From Cellulomonas edaphi (GTDB taxonomy: Bacteria; Actinomycetota; Actinomycetes; Actinomycetales; Cellulomonadaceae): a stretch of DNA of 64,000 nt. Positions 53,148 to 61,789 of the stretch are shown in pieces. Position numbers and translations under genes: made by a program. Position 1 is the stretch's first letter; every line of letters starts with the position of its first letter. The stretch spans positions 248,001 through 312,000 of the forward strand of contig NZ_JAUCGR010000003.1 of NCBI RefSeq assembly GCF_030362815.1, in the 5' to 3' direction. The notes under the pieces are model-generated. The model did no database searches. It saw only the letters and a program-made list of their open reading frames with translations, and was not told the DNA's origin.

Positions 53148-54092
53148 GTGAACGCCGAGCTCCCCGACCGCGTGTCCGAGACCTTCGACCCCACCCGATG
53201 GCGCACGGTCGAGGGGTTCCAGGACCTCACCGACCTCACCTACCACCGGGGGGTGGACCGCTCCGGCGAGCCGCGGGACCTGCCGGTGGTCCGCGTGGCC
53301 TTCGACCGGCCGGAGGTGCGCAACGCGTTCCGCCCGCACACGGTCGACGAGCTGTACCGCGTGCTCGACCACGCGCGCATGACCTCGAGCGTCGGCACCG
53401 TGCTGCTCACGGGCAACGGTCCGAGCCCGCGTGACGGCGGGTGGGCGTTCTGCAGCGGCGGGGACCAGCGCATCCGCGGCCGCGACGGCTACCGGTACGC
53501 GGACGGCGACACGGCCGCGGCCGTCGATCCGGCGCGCGCAGGACGGTTGCACATCCTCGAGGTGCAGCGCCTGATCCGCACCATGCCCAAGGTGGTCGTC
53601 GCGCTCGTCGGCGGCTGGGCCGCGGGTGGCGGCCACTCGCTGCACGTGGTCGCGGACCTGACCATCGCCTCGCGCGAGCACGCGCGCTTCATGCAGACCG
53701 ATGCCAACGTGGGCTCGTTCGACGGCGGGTACGGCTCGGCGCTGCTGGCGCGGCAGGTGGGCCAGAAGCGCGCGCGGGAGATCTTCTTCCTCGCGCGGGA
53801 GTACTCGGCCGAGCAGGCGCTGGCGTGGGGTGCGGTCAACGACGTCGTGCCGCATGCCGAGCTCGAGGAGGCGGGGCTCGAGTACGCGCGGATCATCGCG
53901 AGCAAGTCGCCGCAGGCCGTGCGGATGCTCAAGTTCGCGTTCAACCTCGCGGACGACGGGCTGGCCGGGCAGCAGGTGTTCGCGGGCGAGGCGACGCGCC
54001 TTGCCTACATGACCGACGAGGCGGTCGAGGGCCGTGACGCCTTCCTGGAGCGCCGCGAGCCGGACTGGTCCGGCTTCCCCTACGCCTACTAG
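53148..54092 (+). CDS. menB: 1,4-dihydroxy-2-naphthoyl-CoA synthase
   Basis: 314 residues from the GTG at 53148 with AGGGTGGG upstream; an in-frame GTG at 53139 is the alternative. Crotonase-fold enzyme closing the second naphthoquinone ring. Motifs: RNAFRPHTVDELYRVLDHAR, CSGGDQRIRG, oxyanion-hole ALVGGWAAGGGHSLHVVAD and the MenB-specific QTDANVGSFDGGYG. Typical length for actinobacteria. Divergent from SugE, so it may share TetR control. Confidence 0.95.
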   Translation: MNAELPDRVSETFDPTRWRTVEGFQDLTDLTYHRGVDRSGEPRDLPVVRVAFDRPEVRNAFRPHTVDELYRVLDHARMTSSVGTVLLTGNGPSPRDGGWAFCSGGDQRIRGRDGYRYADGDTAAAVDPARAGRLHILEVQRLIRTMPKVVVALVGGWAAGGGHSLHVVADLTIASREHARFMQTDANVGSFDGGYGSALLARQVGQKRAREIFFLAREYSAEQALAWGAVNDVVPHAELEEAGLEYARIIASKSPQAVRMLKFAFNLADDGLAGQQVFAGEATRLAYMTDEAVEGRDAFLERREPDWSGFPYAY

Positions 54093-54238
54093 CGGCTGAC
54101 CATCGCCCAGGCGGCGAGATCCACCACCTGCGCCACCAGCACGGCGGCGCCCACCAGCAGGCCGGTGAGGATGAGGCCGGCGGCGACCACCGCGCCGAGG
54201 GAGGCCGTGTCGTGCTCGTGGATGTGCGGGTGCGTCAT
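54089..54238 (-). CDS. putative 49-residue membrane protein
   Basis: ATG at 54238 to TAG at 54089, overlapping the last bases of menB on the opposite strand. The product starts MTHPHIHEHDTASLG (four His) and then has one long hydrophobic helix (AVVAAGLILTGLLVGAAVLV). Third codon positions are strongly G/C as in real genes of this organism. Ribosome-binding site is weak. Could be a real small membrane protein or chance; no family recognised. Confidence 0.4.
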   Translation of the reverse strand: MTHPHIHEHDTASLGAVVAAGLILTGLLVGAAVLVAQVVDLAAWAMVSR

Positions 54239-54335
54239 GCCTCAAGGCTCGCCGCGCAGCCCCGGACGCCACATCGCCCCCCGGTCGCGTCGTCGCACAC
54301 GCGGACTCAGCCCGGCGGCGCGACGCCGTCCACCC

Positions 54336-55403
54336 TCAGGAGGAGATCGACAGCCTGCCGTCCTCCTTCGGGACCAGCTCCACCCAGGTGTTGCCGGGAG
54401 CGAGCAACGCCGGCTTCCCGTTGGCGGTGAACAGGCGCAGCGGCTCGTCCGTGGCGGCCTTCTTCCAGGTGACCGCGATCGTCTTGCCGCCCGTGGCGAC
54501 CGTGCCCTTGCCGGAGCCGACCAGCTTGTAGACGGGCACGGGTGCACCGCCCTGCGCGTTGAAGCCCGAGTCGACGTGCCGCGCGACGATCGAGACGACG
54601 TTCACGGCGACGAGGCGCTTGCCGTCCCGCCCGGTGGCCGGCGTGGATCCCTCGCTGCGGTTCCACTTCTTGGCCTTGCCGTCCCAGGTCCAGGACGGGT
54701 TCGACGCGGCCGAGAGGTGGAAGTCGAGCTTCGAGGCCGCGCGCCCGTACGCGACGGCCGCCGACTCGGCGGCCGTCCGGGCGAAGAGGAACTGCTGGGC
54801 GGGAGAGTCCTGGTGCCGCGCGTTGGCGGACTTCCAGAACGTCTTGGGGTCGCCGTACACGTTGTGCGGCGCCGCACGGTCGTGCGTGCGGTACATGCCG
54901 GGCGTCCCCGCGTCGTTGCTCAGCGGCTGCAGCCCGGCCTTCGCGACGAGCGGCAGGATGCCGCGCTGGCCGCCCGAGAACGCGAGCAGCCCCTTCGTGG
55001 GCGCGAGCACGATGGGGTCCGACGGCCGCACCGACCGGATGGGGCCCACCTCGGCGGGCACGTGCGAGTGGTACACCGCGATGTAGCGCGAGACCTGGAA
55101 CTCGACGATCGTCTCCCAGACCACGTCCGCCTCGTTGAGGCCCGTCTGCGGCCTGGCCTGGCTCGTGTTCTCGATCTTCACCGCGAGCGCGGCCCGGTTC
55201 GCGGGCTTGCCGGCGACGCCGGTGAGCGGCCAGACCGGCTCGGCGGACGGCGTGGGCGCGGGCGCCTTGCTCGGCTCGATCGTCGGCCCCACGACGACGG
55301 GCGACGGGGTGGGTGCCGGGTCAGCGTCCCCGCTGCACGCGGTCAGCGCCAGCGCGATGCTGCCCACCGCGGCCGTCGCCACCCACACGGACCTTGCCGA
55401 CAT
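54336..55403 (-). CDS. DUF3048 (YerB-like) lipoprotein
   Basis: 355 residues from the ATG at 55403 (GGGGAG 5 nt upstream). N-terminal signal with lipobox LTACSGD (Cys about 23), Pro-rich spacer, then a DUF3048 domain: WPLTGVAGKPANRAALAVKI, SQARPQTGLNEADVVWETIV, EVGPIRSVRPSDP and a C-terminal DUF3048_C block. Known as YerB in Bacillus; function unclear, associated with the cell envelope. Divergent from menE. Confidence 0.85.
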   Translation of the reverse strand: MSARSVWVATAAVGSIALALTACSGDADPAPTPSPVVVGPTIEPSKAPAPTPSAEPVWPLTGVAGKPANRAALAVKIENTSQARPQTGLNEADVVWETIVEFQVSRYIAVYHSHVPAEVGPIRSVRPSDPIVLAPTKGLLAFSGGQRGILPLVAKAGLQPLSNDAGTPGMYRTHDRAAPHNVYGDPKTFWKSANARHQDSPAQQFLFARTAAESAAVAYGRAASKLDFHLSAASNPSWTWDGKAKKWNRSEGSTPATGRDGKRLVAVNVVSIVARHVDSGFNAQGGAPVPVYKLVGSGKGTVATGGKTIAVTWKKAATDEPLRLFTANGKPALLAPGNTWVELVPKEDGRLSISS

Positions 55404-55541
55404 CTGCACTCCCCGAGGACTCCGCACGGGAACAAGGCTGACACACGCGTGCGCCTGCTCGTGGCCGCCGCCCCGGCGCGCCTCGGGGTGAGGACCGGCC
55501 GCCGGCCCGTGGCGTGCCGCGGGTCCGCCTACTCTGGGGAC

Positions 55542-56678
55542 GTGACCCGGCCGCTGCGTGACGTCTCCGCGCGGCCGGACCTCCTGCTCGGCGCCCTCGC
55601 CGCGGCCCTGGACGGCTCGGGCCCCGCCGTCCTCCCGCGTGAGGACGTGCGACCGGACCGCCCCGAGTCCGACGAGGTGCCGGCCGACGTGGCCCTCGTG
55701 GTGCACACCTCCGGCTCCACGGGCGAGCCGCGCGGCGTCATGCTCGGCGCGGCCGCCCTCCGCGCGTCGGCGTCGGCGACCGCCGCCCGGCTCTCCGGTC
55801 CCGGTCAGTGGCTCCTCGCGCTGCCTGCCACGCACGTGGCGGGGGTCCAGGTGCTCGTGCGGTCGGTCCTGGCGGGCACCACGCCCGTCGTGCTCGAGCC
55901 CGGCCCGTTCCGGCCGGCCGCGTTCGTGGCGGGCGCCGCGCGGATGGCTCCCGGCACGCGCTACACCTCCCTGGTCCCCACCCAGCTCGTCCGGCTCCTC
56001 GAGGACCCCGCGGCGACCGCGGCACTGACCGGCTTCGACGCCGTGCTGCTGGGCGGGGCGGCCACGCCCGGTGCGCTGCTGGCCGCGGCGCGCGCAGCGG
56101 GCGTGCGCGTGGTCACCACGTACGGCATGTCCGAGACGTGCGGCGGCTGCGTGTACGACGGCGTGCCGCTCGACGGCGTCTGCCTCGCCCTGGAGGACGG
56201 CCGCGTCACCATCGCCGGGCCGGTGCTCGCGACCGGCTACCTCGGACGACCCGACCTGGACGCCGAGACGTTCGTGGTGCGGGACGGCGTCCGGCGCCTG
56301 CGGACCGCCGACCTGGGCCGGATCGACCGCGGCGTGCTCACGGTCCTCGGCCGCGCCGACGACGTCATCGTGACCGGCGGTGTCAACGTCGCGCCCGCCG
56401 CCGTCGAGGACGTCGTGGCGGCGCTTCCGGGCGTCGCGGAGGTGTGCGTCGTCGGCCTGCCGGACGACGAGTGGGGGCAGGCGGTCGTCGCCGCGGTGGT
56501 CCCCGCCGGGACGCCCCCTACGCTCGAGGCGGTGCGGGCGGCGGTCTCCGCCGCGCTGGGCTCCCCCAGCGCGCCGCGGCGCCTCGTCGTCCTCGACCAG
56601 CTCCCTCACCGAGGGCCCGGCAAGCACGACCGCCGAACCCTCGCCCTCGCCCTCACCGACCGGAGGACCACCACGTGA
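55542..56678 (+). CDS. menE: o-succinylbenzoate-CoA ligase
   Basis: 378 residues from the GTG at 55542. ANL-superfamily adenylating enzyme. P-loop VHTSGSTGEPRG at 54-65, TYGMSETCGGCVYD and the hinge LGRADDVIVTGGVNV; C-terminal catalytic lysine in HRGPGKHDRR. About 100 residues shorter than B. subtilis MenE, normal for actinobacteria. TACTCT lies 6 nt before the start, so the mRNA may be leaderless. GTGA overlap with menA. Confidence 0.93.
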   Translation: MTRPLRDVSARPDLLLGALAAALDGSGPAVLPREDVRPDRPESDEVPADVALVVHTSGSTGEPRGVMLGAAALRASASATAARLSGPGQWLLALPATHVAGVQVLVRSVLAGTTPVVLEPGPFRPAAFVAGAARMAPGTRYTSLVPTQLVRLLEDPAATAALTGFDAVLLGGAATPGALLAAARAAGVRVVTTYGMSETCGGCVYDGVPLDGVCLALEDGRVTIAGPVLATGYLGRPDLDAETFVVRDGVRRLRTADLGRIDRGVLTVLGRADDVIVTGGVNVAPAAVEDVVAALPGVAEVCVVGLPDDEWGQAVVAAVVPAGTPPTLEAVRAAVSAALGSPSAPRRLVVLDQLPHRGPGKHDRRTLALALTDRRTTT

Positions 56679-57544
56679 CGTCACCCCAGGAGTGGCTGGC
56701 CGGAGCCCGCCTGCGCACGCTGCCCGCGGCCGCCGCGCCCGTGCTCGTCGGCACCGGCGCGGCCGCCGAGATGGGCTCCTCGCACCTGGGCATGGCTGCC
56801 CTGGCCCTCGGCGTCGCGCTCGCGCTGCAGGTGGGCGTCAACTACGCCAACGACTACAGCGACGGCATCCGCGGCACGGACCTCGACCGCGTGGGCCCCC
56901 TGCGCCTCACGGCGTCGGGCACCGCCACTCCCCAGGCCGTGCGCACGGCCGCGTTCGCGTCCTTCGGCGTCGCGGCGCTGCTGGGGCTGTGGCTCGTGGC
57001 GCTCAGCGGCCAGTGGTGGCTGCTCGCCGTGGGCGCGCTCGCGGTCGTCGCGGCGTGGACCTACACGGGCGGCAGCAACCCGTACGGCTACCGCGGGCTC
57101 GGCGAGGTGGGTGTGTTCGTCTTCTTCGGCCTGGTCGCCGTCGCGGGCACCACCTACACGCAGGCCGGCGGCGTCTCGTGGGCCGCCTGGGTGGGTGCCG
57201 TCGCGGTCGGGCTGCTCGCGTGCGCCCTGCTCATGGTCAACAACCTGCGCGACGTGCCCACCGACGCGCTCGTGGGCAAGCGGACCGTGGCGGTCCGGCT
57301 CGGCGACCACCGCGCGCGGCGCGTCTACGCGGCGCTCGTCGTCGTGCCGGTGCTGCTGGGCGGCGTGTGCGCCTTCGCGAACCCGTGGGCGGTCATCGTC
57401 CTGGTGCTGCTGGTGCCCGCCTCGATCCTCGCGGGCGTGGTGCTCCTCGGCGCCCGCGGTCGCGCTCTCGTGCCCGTCCTCGCCGGGACGGGCATGCTCG
57501 AGCTCGGGTTCGGCGTGCTGCTGGGGATGGGCCTGGCGCTGTAG
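56675..57544 (+). CDS. menA: 1,4-dihydroxy-2-naphthoate polyprenyltransferase
   Basis: 289 residues, eight or nine membrane helices. UbiA superfamily Asp motifs NYANDYSDG (56-64 region) and NNLRDVPTD. Attaches the polyprenyl chain to DHNA to form demethylmenaquinone. GGAGG lies 8 nt upstream of the GTG, whose last bases overlap the menE stop. Convergent with the DUF4229 gene 3 nt away. Confidence 0.94.
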   Translation: MTSPQEWLAGARLRTLPAAAAPVLVGTGAAAEMGSSHLGMAALALGVALALQVGVNYANDYSDGIRGTDLDRVGPLRLTASGTATPQAVRTAAFASFGVAALLGLWLVALSGQWWLLAVGALAVVAAWTYTGGSNPYGYRGLGEVGVFVFFGLVAVAGTTYTQAGGVSWAAWVGAVAVGLLACALLMVNNLRDVPTDALVGKRTVAVRLGDHRARRVYAALVVVPVLLGGVCAFANPWAVIVLVLLVPASILAGVVLLGARGRALVPVLAGTGMLELGFGVLLGMGLAL

Positions 57545-57547
57545 CGC

Positions 57548-57883
57548 TCAGGCCTGGTCGTCGCCCCGCGCGGGCTGGCCGCCCCGCCGTGCGTCGTCTC
57601 CCCGCGCGGGCTCACCGCGGCGCGCCGCCTCGTCGAGCTCGTCCTCGAGCTCGGCGTCCTTCTCCGTGGCGGTCCGCGCCCGTCCGGGGCGCCCCTCCGA
57701 TCGCGCCTGCACGAACGCCGCGGCACGCGTGCGCTGCTTGTCCAGCAGCAGGTAGCCGAGCAGCCAGCCGATGACCAGGCCCGCGAGCGGAGCGAGCCAG
57801 GAGTGCATCCCCGCCCACCAGGCCCCCGCGGTCGCCGCGGCGAACAAGGCGAGGCGCAGCAGGGTGTAGGTCACGACGGGCAC
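57548..57883 (-). CDS. DUF4229 small membrane protein
   Basis: 111 residues from GTG 57883 (GTG at 57874 also possible). Two helices: VTYTLLRLALFAAATAGAWWAG and APLAGLVIGWLLGYLLLDKQR, matching the DUF4229 family, followed by a highly charged acidic tail (EKDAELEDELDEAARRGEPAR). Function unknown; commonly next to menA and PLDc_N genes in actinobacteria. Confidence 0.8.
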   Translation of the reverse strand: MPVVTYTLLRLALFAAATAGAWWAGMHSWLAPLAGLVIGWLLGYLLLDKQRTRAAAFVQARSEGRPGRARTATEKDAELEDELDEAARRGEPARGDDARRGGQPARGDDQA

Positions 57884-57937
57884 CGTCCCAGGGTAGGTCA
57901 GGCGGGCACTCGCTCCGAACCGCACTAGCCTGGCCCG

Positions 57938-58240
57938 ATGAAGAACCTCGGCGCCCTGCTGCTCATCGGGCTCGTCGTCTACTCGGTGATCGGGATCGTG
58001 CGCAGCGAACCGGGCGAGCGGCTCGGCGTGCCGCGCGCCCTGTGGGTGCTGCTCGTGGTGCTCATCCCGCTCGTGGGGTCCATCGTGTGGATCGTCGTCA
58101 GCACCACCCACCGCGCGGCACAGCCCCGCACCACGCTGTCCCGGGGGCCGTCCGCGCCCGACGACGACGACGAGTTCCTGTGGCGGCTCGACGAGGAGCG
58201 CCGCCGCACCAACCCACCGACGGACGAGCCCAAGCAGTAG
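57938..58240 (+). CDS. PLDc_N (cardiolipase_D N-terminal) domain small membrane protein
   Basis: 100 residues with two helices (LGALLLIGLVVYSVIGIVR and ALWVLLVVLIPLVGSIVWIVV) typical of the PLDc_N domain, then an acidic and basic tail. It lacks a phospholipase catalytic domain. Divergent from the DUF4229 gene by 54 bp and convergent with ccsB. Role unknown. Confidence 0.82.
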   Translation: MKNLGALLLIGLVVYSVIGIVRSEPGERLGVPRALWVLLVVLIPLVGSIVWIVVSTTHRAAQPRTTLSRGPSAPDDDDEFLWRLDEERRRTNPPTDEPKQ

Positions 58241-58248
58241 CCGCCCGG

Positions 58249-58298
58249 CTCGGGCCGGTCAGAGAAACGATCAGGCGCGGGTCGGTCAGAGGCCCGAG
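58249..58298. terminator. hairpin at the convergent PLDc_N/ccsB ends
   Basis: CTCGGGCC (58249-58256) and GGCCCGAG (58291-58298) with a 34-nt loop; the right arm lies in the last ccsB codons. Confidence 0.35.
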
Positions 58299-59311
58299 TA
58301 CGAGTGCTTGCCCGTGACGACGAGGTTGACCACCGTGAAGTTGGCCAGCACCACCGCGTAGCCGACGAACACGAAGTAGGCCGCCCGCCGCCCGCTCCAG
58401 CCGCGCGTGGTGCGCGCGTGCAGGTACGCCGCGTAGACCACCCACGCCACGAACGTGCCGATCTCCTTGGGGTCCCAGCCCCAGTAGCGGCCCCACGCGT
58501 GCTCGGCCCAGATGGCGCCGCCGATGAGGGTGAACGTCCACAGCACGAAGCCGACCGCGTTGAGCCGGAACGCCATGGCCTCCAGGCGGCGGGCGTCGGG
58601 GACCTGCTCGAGCCACGCGAACCGCGGCCCGGTCACGGCCCACCCGGCGAAGGTCTGGCGCAGCCCGTCGGCGCGGGACCACGGCGTCACCAGGTGCGAG
58701 TGCGCGTTCTCCCGGCCGTCGCGCAGCACCTGCAGCACGGACGCCGCGAACGCCACGGTGAAGACGCCGGTCGCGGTGATCGCGACGCCCACGTGGATGA
58801 TGAGCCAGTAGCTCTGCAGGGCCGGCTGGACCGCCTCGGCCTCGACGTAGAACTTGAGCAGCGCGAGCGCGAGCGACAGCACCGACAGGCCCATCACCAG
58901 CACGCTGATGAACGGGATGATGCGCCGCCGCTGCACGATCGCGAGCACAAGGGTCGCGACGAAGACGCCGACGAGCGTGAACTCGTACATGTTCGCCGTG
59001 GGCCAGCGCCCGGCCGCGAGCCCGCGCGTCACGATGCCGCCGAGCAGCAGCGCGACGCCCAGGTAGTGCGTGGAGCGGGCGATGCCCTCCGCGCGCCGCG
59101 AACGGCTCGGCGCAGCCTCGTCGGCCGAACCGGCGACCGCGCTCACCGGACCGCCCGCACCGGCACCGACGCGCGCCGGCACGGCGGCCGGCACGCGGCG
59201 CTGGGCCTGCTCCGCGATGCGCGCCATGTCGACCGTGTAGGCGATGAGCGAGACGGTGAAGGTCGTCGCCGCGGCCCAGACGAGCAGGGTGCTCAGGTCA
59301 CCGAGGTTCAT
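58286..59311 (-). CDS. ccsB: cytochrome c biogenesis protein CcsB/ResC
   Basis: 341 residues, about eight helices. Tryptophan-rich heme-handling motif WGRYWGWDPKEIGTFV near residue 275 and conserved histidines (IIHVGVAITATG, SLIAYTVDMARI). With ResB it forms the System II heme lyase that attaches heme to apocytochrome c outside the membrane. Residues 40-75 are a charged low-complexity loop. Start overlaps the resB stop by 4 nt. Confidence 0.94.
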   Translation of the reverse strand: MNLGDLSTLLVWAAATTFTVSLIAYTVDMARIAEQAQRRVPAAVPARVGAGAGGPVSAVAGSADEAAPSRSRRAEGIARSTHYLGVALLLGGIVTRGLAAGRWPTANMYEFTLVGVFVATLVLAIVQRRRIIPFISVLVMGLSVLSLALALLKFYVEAEAVQPALQSYWLIIHVGVAITATGVFTVAFAASVLQVLRDGRENAHSHLVTPWSRADGLRQTFAGWAVTGPRFAWLEQVPDARRLEAMAFRLNAVGFVLWTFTLIGGAIWAEHAWGRYWGWDPKEIGTFVAWVVYAAYLHARTTRGWSGRRAAYFVFVGYAVVLANFTVVNLVVTGKHSYSGL

Positions 59312-60984
59312 GGCGTCTCCTGCGTCGTGGTGAGCTGGTCGGGCCGCCGTCCGGCCGGCCGGTCGGGTGTCTCGGGCAGCGTCGCTGCGAGGATCCTGTC
59401 GAGCTCGGGCTGGAGCCCGACGTCGTCGCCTCGCGCCAGTCCGGCGGCGGTGACCACTGTACGACCGCCCTCGGGGGCGGCGCGTACCCAGATGCGCCGG
59501 CGCGGGGCGAACAGCGAGGTGGCCAGGCCCAGGAAGGCCAGCACGGCGAACACGAGCACGTACGTCAGCGTCGGGTCGTAGCGCAGGTCGAGGGCGACGA
59601 AGCGCGGCAGCGCGGAGAAGGTCAGCGAGCCCAGCCCGTCGGGCAGCTCGACCGTCTCCCCCAGCTTCACGTACAGCGTCACCGGGTCGCCGTTCGCGTC
59701 GACCGACTGCGTCATGCGCGACTCGTCGAGCTCGTAGACGTTCTGCGGCACGCCGGTGTCCAGGCCCAGGTTGCCGTGCCACACCGTCAGCACCAGCAGC
59801 GGGTTGCCCGGCTGCGGGTAGATCGACTGCCACGTCGTGGCGTCCACCTGCTTGGCCGTGGGCAGCAGGTAGCCGACGATCCCGATCTGGTCCTGGTCGC
59901 CCGAGACGCTCGGCACCTTGATGACACCGCGCGAGGTGTACTGCTGGTTCTGCGGGAGGAACGGGACCTTGCCGCCGCCCGCGATCTTGCCGGACGCGTC
60001 GCGGACCTCGATCTGGGGCGCGTAGCCGTTGCCCTGCAGGTAGACCTTGGCGCCGTCCACGTCGAGCGGGTGGTTGACCTTGATGGTCCGCTTCTCCGGG
60101 TCCTGGCCGGGCTCGGTGAGCGTCACGTGCGCCGTGAAGTCGCGCGGGTTGAGCGTCACCGGGTCGAACCGGGACTCGAACTCGTCGAGCTGCATGGTGA
60201 ACGGCTCGAGGGAAGCCGGGTCGAACGCGGTGCCCTGCTCGAACGAGTCGTAGCGGACCACCGAGTTGGCGAAGCCGTTGCCCTGCACCACGATCGCCTG
60301 TCCGCGGTAGTGCAGCATCTGGCCCGTCGCGACCGAGATGAGCAGGCCGACGAGCGCGAGGTGGAACACCAGGTTGCCCGTCTCGCGCAGGTAGCCGCGC
60401 TCGGCGGACACGGACCAGGCGCCCGCACCCTCGTCGCGCACGTCGACGCGGTACCGCGGCCACAGCGGCAGCCACGGCCGGCGCAGCACGGCAGCGGCGG
60501 CTCGGACCACGGCCTCCGGGTCGTCCTCCGAGGACCCCTCGCCCTGCGCGGGGAAGCGCGCGAACCGGCGGGGCGTGCGCGGCGGCCGTCCGCGCAGCGC
60601 GCTGAGGTGCACCTTGGTGCGCGGCAGGATGCACCCGACGAGCGAGACGAACAGCAGGATGTAGATCGCCGAGAACCACACCGACGCGTACACGTCGAAG
60701 AAGCCGAGCCGGTCCAGCCAGGGGCCCGACGTGGTGTGGTCCGCGAGGTAGCGCGTGACCTTGGTGGCGTCCTGCGCACGCTGCGGGAACATGGTGCCGG
60801 GCACCGCGGCGACCGCGAGCAGCATGAGCAGCAGCAGCGCCACCCGCATGCTCGTCAGCTGCCGCCAGGTCCAGCGCAGCCAGCCCACGACGCCGATCGC
60901 CGGCACGGCGACGGGAGCAGCCGCGGGCGCGTCGGCCTCCGCCGCGAACGAGTCCTCGAGCCCCTCGGGGCGGTAGCGCACCAC
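59308..60984 (-). CDS. resB: cytochrome c biogenesis protein ResB
   Basis: 558 residues from GTG 60984. Helices: WTWRQLTSMRVALLLLMLLAV, a VWFSAIYILLFVSLVGCILPR stretch, and a late helix LTYVLVFAVLAFLGLATSLF; a large extracytoplasmic domain between contains the conserved LVFHLALVGLLISVATGQ region. Works with CcsB. One nucleotide lies between the ccdA stop and this start. Confidence 0.94.
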   Translation of the reverse strand: MVRYRPEGLEDSFAAEADAPAAAPVAVPAIGVVGWLRWTWRQLTSMRVALLLLMLLAVAAVPGTMFPQRAQDATKVTRYLADHTTSGPWLDRLGFFDVYASVWFSAIYILLFVSLVGCILPRTKVHLSALRGRPPRTPRRFARFPAQGEGSSEDDPEAVVRAAAAVLRRPWLPLWPRYRVDVRDEGAGAWSVSAERGYLRETGNLVFHLALVGLLISVATGQMLHYRGQAIVVQGNGFANSVVRYDSFEQGTAFDPASLEPFTMQLDEFESRFDPVTLNPRDFTAHVTLTEPGQDPEKRTIKVNHPLDVDGAKVYLQGNGYAPQIEVRDASGKIAGGGKVPFLPQNQQYTSRGVIKVPSVSGDQDQIGIVGYLLPTAKQVDATTWQSIYPQPGNPLLVLTVWHGNLGLDTGVPQNVYELDESRMTQSVDANGDPVTLYVKLGETVELPDGLGSLTFSALPRFVALDLRYDPTLTYVLVFAVLAFLGLATSLFAPRRRIWVRAAPEGGRTVVTAAGLARGDDVGLQPELDRILAATLPETPDRPAGRRPDQLTTTQETP

Positions 60985-60985
60985 G

Positions 60986-61789
60986 TCACACCACCGTGGT
61001 GAAGCCGTCGGAACCGGTGACCAGGCCCTGCAGCCACGACGCCCACTGCGACCACACGCCGGTGACCAGGGCGATGCCGATGACCACGAGCATCCCCCCG
61101 CCGATCCGCATGATGGCCAGCCGGTGCCGGCGCAGGAACCCCAGCGCGCGCGTGGAGGACTCGAAGCCCAGCGCGACGAGCACGAACGGCAGGCCGAGCC
61201 CGACGCAGAACATCACCGACAGCAGGGCACCGCGCCAGGGCGTGCCGCCGTCGAGCGAGAGCGCGAAGATCGCCGTCAGGGTGGGGCCGATGCAGGGCAC
61301 CCAGCCGAGGCCGAACGTCAGGCCGAGCAGCGGCGCGCCCCACAGGCCGGCGCGCGGCGCGAGGTGGACGCGCCGCTCGTTCTGCAGGAACGGGATGAAG
61401 CCCATGAAGGCCAGGCCCATGACGATGACGACCGCGCCCATGATGCGGGCGATGGTGTCCTGGTAGGTGTTCAGCCAGCCGCCGAGCGAGCCGGCGAGCA
61501 CGCCGAACGCCACGAACACCGCCGTGAACCCGGCGACGAACAGCGAGACCCCGAGCAGCACGCGTGACCGCGCCGGGGCCACCCGGGCCGTCGCGGTGGT
61601 CCCCCGCCGGCTGAGGTTCTCGGCCGAGCCGGACATGCCGCCCAGGTAGCCGAGGTAGCCGGGCACGAGCGGGAGCACGCAGGGAGACGCGAACGAGACG
61701 AGCCCCGCGACGAGGGCCACCGGCACGGCGAGCAGCAGCGTCCCGGAGGCCGCCGTCTGCCCGAACCACTCGCCGGCGCCGGCGATCAC
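60986..61789 (-). CDS. ccdA: cytochrome c biogenesis thiol transporter CcdA
   Basis: 267 residues from GTG 61789. Six helices; transfers reducing power across the membrane through two cysteines: Cys37 in VSFASPCVLPLVPGYLGY and the second in LGWVPCIGPTLTA. Supplies electrons to ResA. GTGA overlap with resA. Confidence 0.95.
   Translation of the reverse strand: MIAGAGEWFGQTAASGTLLLAVPVALVAGLVSFASPCVLPLVPGYLGYLGGMSGSAENLSRRGTTATARVAPARSRVLLGVSLFVAGFTAVFVAFGVLAGSLGGWLNTYQDTIARIMGAVVIVMGLAFMGFIPFLQNERRVHLAPRAGLWGAPLLGLTFGLGWVPCIGPTLTAIFALSLDGGTPWRGALLSVMFCVGLGLPFVLVALGFESSTRALGFLRRHRLAIMRIGGGMLVVIGIALVTGVWSQWASWLQGLVTGSDGFTTVV

Noticed and set aside
57938-58240. Phospholipase D activity for the PLDc_N protein
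   Set aside because: Only the two-helix N-terminal domain is present; no HKD motifs follow.
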